A model generated the notes under the pieces. That model was not told the origin of the DNA and did not search any database. It worked only from the letters and a program-made list of their open reading frames with translations. Made by a program: the position numbers and the translations under genes. A stretch of DNA of 64,000 nt from positions 1 through 64,000 of the forward strand of contig WRKW01000006.1 of the NCBI GenBank assembly GCA_009777955.1, given 5' to 3'. Shown in pieces: positions 49,522 through 59,465 of this stretch (position 1 is the stretch's first letter; the number at the start of each line of letters is the position of its first letter). This DNA comes from Alphaproteobacteria bacterium (GTDB lineage: Bacteria > Pseudomonadota > Alphaproteobacteria > Rs-D84).

Positions 49522-50801
49522 AATCATTCTATATAAAGACCTTTGGTTGCCAGATGAATGTTTATGACGGGCAACGGATTTCCGGGATGCTGTGCGGGCT
49601 GGGCATGATGCCGACAGACGACGTTACGACGGCTGATTTAATAATCCTGAATACCTGTGCCGTGCGGGAAAAAGCCAGCAATAAAGTTTTTTCGGAATTG
49701 GGGCGAATTCGCAATCGCAAAAAGCCGGATGCTCTTTTCGGAATTATCGGATGCGTCGCGCGGGAAGAAGGCGCGAATTCTTTTCGCCGCATTCCAGAAT
49801 TGAATTTTGTCCTTGGACCACAATCGTATCACAAGCTGGCCGACATCATAGAAAACCCGGATGCTAAGTTATTGAATATTGATTTATCCGGATTGGAAAA
49901 GTTCGATGCCCTGCCCCCCATGATCGACAACCCGGTTGTCGCATATATACCAATCCAAGAAGGATGCAATCACTGTTGTACTTATTGCATAGTGCCATAT
50001 ACCCGCGGAAGGGAATTGTCACGTTCATTTGATGATGTTATAAATGATGTTCATGCGGCAACCGGTGCCATAGAAATTTGCTTTTTGGGTCAAAATGTAA
50101 ACGGATATAAAGATAAAGACGGCAAAAACCTGGCCGACCTGATCCAGGCAACGGCAAAGATTGAATCAGTCAAACGAATCCGATTCACATCCAGTTATCC
50201 GACCGAGATGTCAGACGGGCTTATAAAGCTGTTCGGGCAAGAACCAAAGCTTTTACCCTTTTTAAACATGCCTATACAAAGTGGGTCGCCCGATGTATTG
50301 ACACGAATGAATCGTCCATATTCGTTGGTACTATATATAGATATTATTGAAAAATTGCGGGATGTATGCCCGAATATACAAATATCCAGTGATTTTATAA
50401 TAGGGTTTCCGGGGGAACTTGATTCAGATTTTGAAATGACCTGTGACATAGCGCGACGAATCGGATATATAAATTCATACAGTTTTAAATATTCGCCCAG
50501 ACCGCATACCGCCGCCGCGACAATGGATAATCAGATTCCGGAAAATATAAAAAAACAGCGTCTTAAAATTCTGGATGATATACTTACGGAAAATAATCGT
50601 ACATTTAACGAAAGCTGTATCGGACACACCATGCCCTGTTTAATCGAGGGCCGGGACAAGACCGGGGGACATCTGCTTGCCCGAACGCCATACATGCAGC
50701 AAGTGATTATCGCAGCAACTTCGGCGGCGGCGGTTGCACCAATACAAAACATTAAAATAACTTCCGCTAATAAATGCTCTCTGCGTGGCAAAATAGTTTG
50801 A
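49518..50801 (+). CDS. miaB: tRNA-2-methylthio-N6-dimethylallyladenosine synthase
   Basis: YIKTFGCQMNVYDGQRI; GCNHCCTYCIVPYTRGRE radical SAM motif. Confidence 0.92.
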   Translation: MKSFYIKTFGCQMNVYDGQRISGMLCGLGMMPTDDVTTADLIILNTCAVREKASNKVFSELGRIRNRKKPDALFGIIGCVAREEGANSFRRIPELNFVLGPQSYHKLADIIENPDAKLLNIDLSGLEKFDALPPMIDNPVVAYIPIQEGCNHCCTYCIVPYTRGRELSRSFDDVINDVHAATGAIEICFLGQNVNGYKDKDGKNLADLIQATAKIESVKRIRFTSSYPTEMSDGLIKLFGQEPKLLPFLNMPIQSGSPDVLTRMNRPYSLVLYIDIIEKLRDVCPNIQISSDFIIGFPGELDSDFEMTCDIARRIGYINSYSFKYSPRPHTAAATMDNQIPENIKKQRLKILDDILTENNRTFNESCIGHTMPCLIEGRDKTGGHLLARTPYMQQVIIAATSAAAVAPIQNIKITSANKCSLRGKIV

Positions 50802-50812
50802 TTGCTGATTGT

Positions 50813-51183
50813 GTGTCATTGCGAGTCGCGTCATCGCATTAGTGTCATTGCGAGTGGTCGAAGACCGCGAAGCAATCTTTTCCAAACATTCCGTGTCATT
50901 GCGAGTCGCGGCACCGCTTGCTGTGACGGACGAAGCAATCTTTTCCAAACATTCCGTGTCATTGCGAGTGGTCAAAGACCGCGAAGCAATCTCTCCAAAC
51001 ATTCCGTGTCATTGCGAGTCGCAGCACCGCAAGCAGTGACGGACGAAGCAATCTTTTCCAGCATTTCGTGTCATTGCGAGTGGTCGAAGACCGCGAAGCA
51101 ATCTTTTTCAAGCAGGGAAGTATAATAATTCCATTACCTGAAAAGATTGCTTCGTCCGCCTGACGGCGTGACTCGCAATGACA
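50813..51183. repeat. REP-like hairpin array, cluster 4 (half unit, five forward units, spacer, one inverted unit)
   Basis: Alternating hairpin types; same outer arms ATTGCGA/GAAGCAAT. Confidence 0.92.
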
Positions 51184-51215
51184 CCAGACCAGAATGACAT
51201 CAGACCGTCATAACA

Positions 51216-51716
51216 TCAAAGGCCGAGACCCGCAAACAGCGCCGACCGGAAGTCGTCACCGGAATCGGACTGGGCGAAGTTCGCGCAATCGTACGCGCAG
51301 CGATACGCGCAATTGGACGGAACGCTGCCGTCGAGCACGAAAACCCAAGCCGACGAAGCGACACTAAACCCAGGAATGCTTGTTAGCTTACACCAACAGT
51401 ATCTACCGCTGTCGGCAACAGGGTTACCAAAGTTAAGGTATGTTCCGCTTGTGCTTGAACACAGGCTTGCGCCACTGAATTCTGATACATTACTTCCGGT
51501 ACAGTTTGTTAATTTCCAATCCCCAAGGGATAGGTTATTACAATCATTACTATAACCACCCGTACCAAGGGCGGAACAATAGGTGTAACTACCGCAACCT
51601 GTTGGGCTATTAGGTTTCGGCACACACGCAACAGCGGCAACAGAATCATGTAATGGGATTATCGTTAATACTGCAAGGATGCTTGTTAGCTTTATTGTTT
51701 TGTTAAATGTATTCAT
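51216..51716 (-). CDS. Secreted Cys-rich CWCK-family protein, copy 4
   Basis: MNTFNKTIKLTSILAVLTIIPLHDSVAAVACVPKPNSP; constant blocks shared with copies 1 and 2. Confidence 0.88.
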   Translation of the reverse strand: MNTFNKTIKLTSILAVLTIIPLHDSVAAVACVPKPNSPTGCGSYTYCSALGTGGYSNDCNNLSLGDWKLTNCTGSNVSEFSGASLCSSTSGTYLNFGNPVADSGRYCWCKLTSIPGFSVASSAWVFVLDGSVPSNCAYRCAYDCANFAQSDSGDDFRSALFAGLGL

Positions 51717-51717
51717 G

Positions 51718-51793
51718 ATACTCTCTCCTTTGGGTATATTTATATTATACCATATACCATGACAAATGTCAATTTGTATTTAGTCATGTAAAG
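51718..51793 (-). promoter_or_regulatory. Conserved CWCK-cassette promoter
   Basis: TATAAT (51744-51749 complement), consensus TTGACA (51767-51772 complement), 17 nt spacing. Confidence 0.87.
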
Positions 51794-51918
51794 TGAGCGG
51801 TTTTTTAACGGCAACTTTGTTGCCGTTAAGAATCTGTCCACGAAATTATTGACTTTTACAATCTCGACGCATGTATATTGTAACTTGACAAACTGTTTTG
51901 CTTGTATTATTCTGTTGC

Positions 51919-53016
51919 ATGAATAGCAAGGCAGAAAATATGAAAAAACAAACCGAAAAACCAGATATTTCGTTAATTATTCCATGTTATAATATAGAAG
52001 GACATATAGATGACTGTATGCAGTCTGTTATGTGTCAAAAAAACATAAGAAAATGCGAAGTAATTCTCGTAAACGACGGCTCTGTTGATTCTACGAAAAA
52101 AAAGCTTATGAAATATGTAAAAAGATACCCAAAGATTGTACAGCTGGTTGAAAACAGATATAATCTTGGCGTATCTGCCGCACGCAATATAGGATTGGAA
52201 AAGGCCAAAGGAAATATTATGTTCGTTGACGGCGACGACATGATAGGTGGCAAGCTGGAATCCGGAATCGACACATATTATTTGGAAAATTTTTTGGATA
52301 CCTTGAACTCTAATCCGGGTGCCAGCATGGTTGTTGGAAACCTGTTGGTGGTTGATCATGACAATACCAGAATGCTTTGTGCCAAACGATTTAAAAATTT
52401 ATTCAATCATTCGACAAAGAAAACAATAGATATCAATTCGGCATTGGATTTATTGGACAAAAGGCTTAGCAGTTGTGCCATCCTTTATCGTGCCGATATC
52501 ATACAGAAATACAATCTGCGATTTATGCCCCAACTTACTTATTTTGAAGATGCCGATTTTGTAATAAGATATGCGTTCAAAGGTGCCCCGAAATACCCAA
52601 GCGTTCTGGAAGTTGTTCCGGACTTTTCACATTCGTATTACATATATCGCCGCAGAACCGATTCGGCCATGACCAAATTGTCTTGCCATTCTGAAAAGTA
52701 TATGCGCCGATTGGAAAGGACACAGAATAAATTGGCATATTATTCCCGGTTTTTATTGCGATGCAATGGATTAATGGGGCCGGATTCCCATATATATAAT
52801 ATAGTTGCGCATCGTTTCAGCCAAACAGTCAAAAACATAAATGTATATAAAAAAGATTCTGATGCCGTTGCCTATGAATCTTTATCCAGAAAATATATCC
52901 CATGGCAGTGTGTGGGATGTACAAAAAACAGATGTATTGCTTGCGGGAACAACGATATATTGCTGGCGACTGCGGAAAGGTGTAAAAACGATTTGTTGCA
53001 TGGTCGGCGGCGTTAA
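51919..53016 (+). CDS. Family 2 glycosyltransferase with C-terminal CxxC-x4-CxxC
   Basis: SLIIPCYNIEGHIDD...VILVNDGSVDSTKKK...NLGVSAARNIGLEKAKGNIMFVDGDD; C-terminus CVGCTKNRCIAC; start ambiguous (51919 or 51940). Confidence 0.85.
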   Translation: MNSKAENMKKQTEKPDISLIIPCYNIEGHIDDCMQSVMCQKNIRKCEVILVNDGSVDSTKKKLMKYVKRYPKIVQLVENRYNLGVSAARNIGLEKAKGNIMFVDGDDMIGGKLESGIDTYYLENFLDTLNSNPGASMVVGNLLVVDHDNTRMLCAKRFKNLFNHSTKKTIDINSALDLLDKRLSSCAILYRADIIQKYNLRFMPQLTYFEDADFVIRYAFKGAPKYPSVLEVVPDFSHSYYIYRRRTDSAMTKLSCHSEKYMRRLERTQNKLAYYSRFLLRCNGLMGPDSHIYNIVAHRFSQTVKNINVYKKDSDAVAYESLSRKYIPWQCVGCTKNRCIACGNNDILLATAERCKNDLLHGRRR

Positions 53017-53088
53017 TAACCGTAATTCCTGCTTGCGCGGGGATTTTTTTTTCGCTATGCTTCCCAAGTCAAAGAGGGGATTTATCAT

Positions 53089-54457
53089 GAAAAAATTACT
53101 AGTATCCGTGCTTTTGTCTGTATCCGTGATGTTTGGCGCGATATCGGCTGAAAAGAAAAAAGAGCCCATAAACCGGCTTACAGACGAAGAAATTTACCGC
53201 GAGCTTAAAAAGTTCGCATTGGTGTTCCAGTCTGCTCGCGATAATTTTGTTGAAGAGGTAGATGAAAAAAAAGCGTTGGAAGCCGCGATGAATGGAATGT
53301 TGGCGGCACTGGATCCTCATTCTTCTTATTTGACCGCCGATGAGATGAAAGATTTTACCGATAAATCAAGTGGCAGTTTTGGTGGCCTGGGCATTCAGAT
53401 TACAGCGGACAAGGGCGTGATTCGCGTGATTTCCCCAATTGATGACACCCCGGCGGAACGTGCCGGAATCAAAGCCGGCGATTATATCACACATATAGAT
53501 GATGAACAGGTTGGTGGATTGACCCTTACCCAGGCTGTGAAAAAAATGAAAGGAAAGCCTGGGACAAAAGTAAAGCTTACAATCATGCAACAGGGAAAAG
53601 AGCCAAAAACTATAACCCTTACACGCGATATTATAAAGGTAAAATCTGTAAAGCATGAACGAAAGGGCAGTGATGAAGATGTCGGATATATACGTATATC
53701 GGATTTTGGTGCGACCACGACAAGAGAATTGCGTGAAGCTATCACGGCTTTGGAAAAAAAGAAAGTAAAAGGTTATATCATAGATGTTCGTAACAACCCC
53801 GGCGGCTATCTGACCGCGGCAATAGGGGCAACGGACGCGTTTCTTGATGGCGGCGACATAGTATCTACCCGCGGGCGCGATAAAAAAGATATGGATGTTG
53901 CGCGCGCAAAGCCGGGCGATTTAACCAATGGAAAACCGATGGTAGTATTGGTAAATCATGGGTCGGCATCGGCATCGGAAATTCTTGCCGGCGCGATACA
54001 GGACAACGGCCGCGGAATTGTTATGGGGACACAGACTTTTGGAAAGGGCAGTGTGCAACAGCAAAAACCTTTTGCCGATGGCACCGCGATTCATATTACC
54101 GTTGCGCGGTATTATACGCCCAGCGGAAACTCGATTCAGGGGGAGGGCATAACGCCAGATATAGAGGTCTTGCATTCAAAAGTGGAAGTCTTGGAAAAAA
54201 GACGCGATTTGTTTTCAGAAGCGACATTGTTGGGCGCATTGAAAAAAGACGACAAAGATAGTGCCAAAAAATCAAAGGACAAGGATAAAGGCAAAGATGA
54301 TGATGTTTCAGATGAAGAGTCCGATGGCAAAGTCGATTATCAGTTGAATCGTGCCATAGATATGGTACACGCGATGGCAAGGTTGGAACAGCGTAAAGCG
54401 GAAAGCGCGAAAAAAGACGCAGAGAAAGAAGAAAAGAAAGACGAAGATAAATCATAG
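53089..54457 (+). CDS. ctpA: Carboxyl-terminal processing protease (S41 family)
   Basis: PDZ GLGIQITADKGVIRVISPIDDTPAERAGIKAGDYI; VVLVNHGSASASEILAGAIQDNGRG. Confidence 0.92.
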
Positions 54458-54490
54458 GGCGTAAATCGTTTTACGTCTTACGAAGATCCG

Positions 54491-54570
54491 CCATGCTTCC
54501 CGTTTTTTTGAATGAATAGTGAATAATGAATAATTAATGCGTCGCGCAAAGCGCGACACCATCTTCATGC
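54491..54570. repeat. AT-rich ATTCATTATTC / CGCGCAAAGCGCG hairpin repeat, copy 6
   Basis: Near-identical to 7995-8083. Confidence 0.75.
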
Positions 54571-54610
54571 TTTCCGACTTTCGGTCGGCATTATTTTCAG
54601 CCCTATCGTT

Positions 54611-55030
54611 TTAATGGTTCTTAGAAAAATTATTCATAAAGGGCGTGGCTATCCGTCGTTCCGCTTCAAGCAGCTTTTTAACCTTTGCTTTAAGGATTTT
54701 CAGTTTTTTCATAGCGGAATTTGGATCGTCATAGTTTTCGTACCAGTCTTTCAAAGCTTTATTAACCGAATCCATTTCTGCATAACCTTCGACCCATTTG
54801 TATTTACCATTTTCATCCACTCGCAGTATAAGACTGTTTGATTCTGGATGTGCTGAAAAATGACGAAATGGGGCGGCCGGTCTAAGATATGCCCATTCTG
54901 AATTCAATCCATATTGTACCGCGTCAAGAATCATGTTGAATGTCTGTTCTTTGTCGGGAAGATCTTTTAATGACATTAAAAGTTGTTTTCGTCTGTTTTT
55001 TGACGAAGTTGTTATTTTTATTTTTTTCAT
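54611..55030 (-). CDS. Hypothetical protein
   Basis: ORF 139 aa, Lys-rich. Confidence 0.5.
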   Translation of the reverse strand: MKKIKITTSSKNRRKQLLMSLKDLPDKEQTFNMILDAVQYGLNSEWAYLRPAAPFRHFSAHPESNSLILRVDENGKYKWVEGYAEMDSVNKALKDWYENYDDPNSAMKKLKILKAKVKKLLEAERRIATPFMNNFSKNH

Positions 55031-55193
55031 TTCTATTATCTTTCGTTGTTTTATTTATCGCAAAATTGGCATCTTGGTATTATTTGCTGTAACACTATAT
55101 TACAAGTGTGTGTTTTGTCAATATTTTGTTTGTTGCTTGTTTTATTTCTTTGGCGTGGTATAATTTGCACCTATTAAGAAAGGTGTTTGTAAA

Positions 55194-58100
55194 ATGGTAA
55201 AAAAGATGGAAAGAATTATAACCGATGGTAATTGGGCGGCGGCAGATGTTGCATATCGTTGCAGCGAATTTTCAGCAATTTATCCGATAACCCCGTCGTC
55301 ATCGATGGGGGAATTGGCCGACGAGTGGGCATTCCAGCACAAGAAAAATATATGGGGTGCGATCCCCGGTGTTATAGAAATGCAGTCCGAAGGCGGTGCC
55401 GCGGGTGCTATTCATGGGGCCTTGCAGATGGGGTCATTGTGTACGACCTTTACATCGTCACAGGGGCTTTTGCTGATGATTCCGAATATGTACAAGATTG
55501 CGGGTGAACAAACACCGTTTGTTATGCACGTAGCGGCCAGGGCCATTGCGACGCATGCTTTGTCTATTTTCGGGGATCATTCCGACGTGATGGGTGTCCG
55601 CGGTGCCGGCTTTGCCATGCTATCCAGCCATAATGTACAACAGGCTCATGATATGGCCGCAATCTCGCATGCGGCGACATTACGTTCGCGAGTGCCGTTT
55701 TTACATTTCTTTGACGGATTTCGCACAAGTCATGAAGAATCGCGCATGGAAAGGCTTTCAGATGATGATCTGCGCGCGCTTGTTCCGACAAAGACTTTGT
55801 TGGCGGCACGTGCGCGCGGCATGACCCCAGATAATCCAACCATCCGCGGTACAGCACAGAATCCGGATGTTTTTTTCCAGGGTCGCGAGGCAGCAAACTT
55901 GTTGTATGATGCCGTGCCAGAAATAGTACAGGGCGTAATGGATGAATTTACAAAGCTGACGAATCGCAAATATGGATTGGTTAATTACTTTGGTGATCCA
56001 AAGGCCGAAAATGTCATAGTTGCGATGGGTTCGGGGGTCGAAACCATAATTGAAACCCTTAACCATCTTCCAAAGGGTGTCGGTCTTGTCGCGGTGCATT
56101 TATACAGACCGTTTCCTGTGGCTGCGTTCCTGTCCGCATTGCCCGACACAGTGAAACACATAGCCGTGCTTGATCGTACAAAGGAACCGGGCAGTATTGG
56201 CGAACCGCTTTATCTTGATGTGGTTGCCGCAATTAATAAGTCATCAGTTGGCAATTCATCGCAGCCCGGGGCGGATCAGCGACCGGCAATTCAAATTTTT
56301 GGTGGTCGGTATGGGCTTGGCTCTAAAGAATTCAAACCCCGCGATGTAAAGGCAATTGTAGAAAATATGATGCTTGGAACTTTGCGGCATAACTTTACCG
56401 TTGGCATCGATGACGATGTGACGAATTTATCATTGAAAACCGATCCTGTATTCGCCAATGATGATAAAGGTTACAAATCCGCCATCCTTTATGGTATTGG
56501 TTCTGATGGCACTGTTGGCGCGGTCAAAAACATAGTGAAGATAGTTGGTGAAAATTCCGATCTGTATCCGCAATCCTATGCCGTATATGATTCAAAAAAA
56601 TCCGGGGGACTGACTGCATCCCATTTGCGTTTTGCGCCCGAACATATACGGTCACAGTATTTGGTAGAATACGCTGATTTCATTTCCGTTTCTAACTTTA
56701 CGATCGCGCAAAGATTCGATGTTTTCAAGGGATTAAAACCCGGTGGCACTGTTATGATAAATACCGGGCTTGCACCGGATGATGCGTTCGCAAATCTTCC
56801 GCGCGATGTCCAAGAACATTTGTTGCGCATGCGTGCGCGTGTTTATTTCCTTGATGCCAACCGTGCCGCGCGGGAATTGGGTTTGGGTAATCGTATCAAT
56901 ACTTTCATAATGTTGAATTTCTTTGGCCTGACCGAAATCATAAATCCGGCGGTTGCGGCAAAGGCCGCAAAGGATGCGATCGAAAAAACTTACAAAAGGA
57001 AAGGTGCGGATGTTGTAACTGCGAACTGGGCTGCGGTTGATCGTGCGGCGGATTTCCTTTTCGAATTCAAATTGCCCGGCAAACCATCGGAATTTGCGCC
57101 GGATTGGATCCCCGCCATGATAGCGGATGCACCGGCAAAAATCGCGGGCGTGCTGGGTGAAATGGCTGCTCAACGCGGTGATGCCTTGCCGGTATCGGCA
57201 TTCACGGATAAAGATGATGTAAATTTCGCATACGGCCAGTATCCTGTTGGCACCAGCAAATATGAAAAACGTTCCATTGCTGAACGTGTCGCTATATGTG
57301 ATTTAAGCAAGTGCATACAGTGTGGAAAATGCTCGATGTTGTGTCCGCATGCGGCAATCAGGATGAATTTGGTAAATAAATCAGCAACGGGCTTTGTGGA
57401 ATCAAAAACCAAAGAGCTTGGCGATGATATGTGGTTTTCGCTGACAATCTCTCCCGCAGACTGCACGGGATGCCAGGTCTGTACAAAAGCATGTCCGACC
57501 GGCGCATTGCGTATGGTGTCCGCAAAAGAAGCCATAGACACGGGTAACCAGGATGCATTCGATGCGGCCAGCAAACTGGCACCATTCCCGCGGGAAAAGC
57601 TGAATCTGAATATTCCAAAGCATATCGAGCTTTGCGAACACATGTTCGAATTTCCCGGTGCCTGTGCCGGATGTGGTGAAACACCGTATATAAAGCTGAT
57701 AACGAAATTGTTCGGCGATCGTATGGTTGTTGCAAATGCCACAGGCTGTTCGTCAATATATTGCGGAAATCTGCCAACTACCCCGTATACTACAAATGCT
57801 GCGGGTCGTGGTCCGGCATGGTCAAATTCATTGTTCGAAGATAATGCCGAATATGGCCTTGGCATGCGTCTTGCGCTGAATCAAAGACAAAATGCTTTGC
57901 GGGCACTGTTGTTCGAACTGGGATATCCGAATGTGGAAAAACTTTTTATAGAAACAGATATCGAGAAACAACGTGAAAACGAATCGGTTGTGCGCAAATG
58001 GTTGGCAAAATCGAAACATCCGCGCGCTGCGGAAGCGATGTCATTGGTGGACGCACTGGTTGAAAAATCTTTGTGGATTATTGGTGGTGATGGTTGGGCA

Positions 58101-58769
58101 TACGACATTGGTTTCGGGGGACTGGATCATATACTGCATAGTGGCCAGAATGTAAATATTCTGGTACTTGATACCGAAGGTTATTCGAACACGGGTGGCC
58201 AGCAATCAAAGGCAACCCCGTTCGGCGCATCTATGAAGTTTGCTGTCGGTGGCAAGGATCAGCATAAAAAAGATCTTGGTCTGATTGCGATGATGTCGGG
58301 TGCATATGTGGCACAGATTGCGATGGGCGCGGATCAGCCCCAAGCGATTCGTGCAATTCGTGAAGCAGAGTCTTTCCCAGGGCCGTCGATTATACTGGCA
58401 TACAGTCCATGTATTTCGCATGGATATGACATGCAGAATGGTTCGGCGCACCAGCGTGCATTGGTGGATGCGGGCGTATGGCCATTGTTCCGATTTAATC
58501 CGTCATTGATAGAGCAGGGCAAAAATCCGCTGATTATGGATTCTGGCGGAAATGTTTGTGTTGGTCCTGATTGCGAATCGGCAGATAATCCGGAACTTGC
58601 GGCATTGGAAAAATTCCTTATGACCGAGGGGCGATTCAAAACGGCCCAGGCCATGAATCCAACGCGGTTTGCGCGGCTGGTGGCGCATGCGGCCAGTGAC
58701 AATGAATACCGCCGTGAACTGAAAAAGCATATTGCATCGTTTGTTTTGCAACGCAAAATATGCGATTAA
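55194..58769 (+). CDS. nifJ: Pyruvate:ferredoxin (flavodoxin) oxidoreductase
   Basis: ITDGNWAAADVAYRCSEFSAIYPITPSS; two 4Fe-4S motifs CIQCGKCSMLCP and CTGCQVCTKACP; C-terminal TPP-binding domain. Confidence 0.95.
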   Translation: MVKKMERIITDGNWAAADVAYRCSEFSAIYPITPSSSMGELADEWAFQHKKNIWGAIPGVIEMQSEGGAAGAIHGALQMGSLCTTFTSSQGLLLMIPNMYKIAGEQTPFVMHVAARAIATHALSIFGDHSDVMGVRGAGFAMLSSHNVQQAHDMAAISHAATLRSRVPFLHFFDGFRTSHEESRMERLSDDDLRALVPTKTLLAARARGMTPDNPTIRGTAQNPDVFFQGREAANLLYDAVPEIVQGVMDEFTKLTNRKYGLVNYFGDPKAENVIVAMGSGVETIIETLNHLPKGVGLVAVHLYRPFPVAAFLSALPDTVKHIAVLDRTKEPGSIGEPLYLDVVAAINKSSVGNSSQPGADQRPAIQIFGGRYGLGSKEFKPRDVKAIVENMMLGTLRHNFTVGIDDDVTNLSLKTDPVFANDDKGYKSAILYGIGSDGTVGAVKNIVKIVGENSDLYPQSYAVYDSKKSGGLTASHLRFAPEHIRSQYLVEYADFISVSNFTIAQRFDVFKGLKPGGTVMINTGLAPDDAFANLPRDVQEHLLRMRARVYFLDANRAARELGLGNRINTFIMLNFFGLTEIINPAVAAKAAKDAIEKTYKRKGADVVTANWAAVDRAADFLFEFKLPGKPSEFAPDWIPAMIADAPAKIAGVLGEMAAQRGDALPVSAFTDKDDVNFAYGQYPVGTSKYEKRSIAERVAICDLSKCIQCGKCSMLCPHAAIRMNLVNKSATGFVESKTKELGDDMWFSLTISPADCTGCQVCTKACPTGALRMVSAKEAIDTGNQDAFDAASKLAPFPREKLNLNIPKHIELCEHMFEFPGACAGCGETPYIKLITKLFGDRMVVANATGCSSIYCGNLPTTPYTTNAAGRGPAWSNSLFEDNAEYGLGMRLALNQRQNALRALLFELGYPNVEKLFIETDIEKQRENESVVRKWLAKSKHPRAAEAMSLVDALVEKSLWIIGGDGWAYDIGFGGLDHILHSGQNVNILVLDTEGYSNTGGQQSKATPFGASMKFAVGGKDQHKKDLGLIAMMSGAYVAQIAMGADQPQAIRAIREAESFPGPSIILAYSPCISHGYDMQNGSAHQRALVDAGVWPLFRFNPSLIEQGKNPLIMDSGGNVCVGPDCESADNPELAALEKFLMTEGRFKTAQAMNPTRFARLVAHAASDNEYRRELKKHIASFVLQRKICD

Positions 58770-58807
58770 ATACTGGGAAAGTTTCATAACCTAAATGTTC
58801 GACGGGC

Positions 58808-59062
58808 TTAATTACATTTGTGGAATTTAACTTTCCATCTGAATTTTGAATCGATTCTGCAACGAATATAGCCTTTTCTGTAATACCATTCCCCGCGTCG
58901 GATATCGGCGCATGGCATAAGTATTTTTGTGCCAAACCCACAGAATATAATGTCGGCACTGGCGGTATGGATTTCTGTCGCTCGCGGTGCATAGATATAT
59001 GAATAATGGGTTTCTGGTCTGTTTATTGCGATCATACTTTCATCTAGTAATTCGATTTTCAT
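58808..59062 (-). CDS. Hypothetical protein
   Basis: ORF 84 aa. Confidence 0.4.
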   Translation of the reverse strand: MKIELLDESMIAINRPETHYSYIYAPRATEIHTASADIIFCGFGTKILMPCADIRRGEWYYRKGYIRCRIDSKFRWKVKFHKCN

Positions 59063-59220
59063 AAATGCCTCTTTTTGTGACTATTTATATTAAATAGAAA
59101 AAGGATGGTTTTGTCAAAAATATTGTCGGCTTGCTTTTTATCCCTTTGCATTGCGAGAAATAAAATGTAAAATGCCAACCTAGGGGCGCGAGAAAAGGAT
59201 AACCAAAAAGGTATGTAAAA

Positions 59221-59463
59221 ATGAATTTTAATTTTAATAAATTATTTGCCCGGAAAAATGTTGTATGTGTTTTAGGTCCTTATTGGGGGGATTCTGCCAA
59301 AGGGAAAAAGCCATATTTTTTTGTTGATGTCAAATTTTGCGGGGATTATGGCCGTTGGAAAAGAACGCGTTTCAGTCACGAAAGTAATGATTTAAATATA
59401 AAACATGTCGCGCGTACAAAGGCGAATACTTATGCCAACATGATGAGAGAGAAGATAAAATAA
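59221..59463 (+). CDS. Hypothetical protein
   Basis: ORF 80 aa directly upstream of a lipoprotein gene. Confidence 0.4.
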   Translation: MNFNFNKLFARKNVVCVLGPYWGDSAKGKKPYFFVDVKFCGDYGRWKRTRFSHESNDLNIKHVARTKANTYANMMREKIK

Positions 59464-59465
59464 AA

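Noticed and set aside
50802-51125. ORFs MLIVCHCESRHRISVIASGRR... in cluster 4
   Set aside because: Same repeat-derived translation artefact
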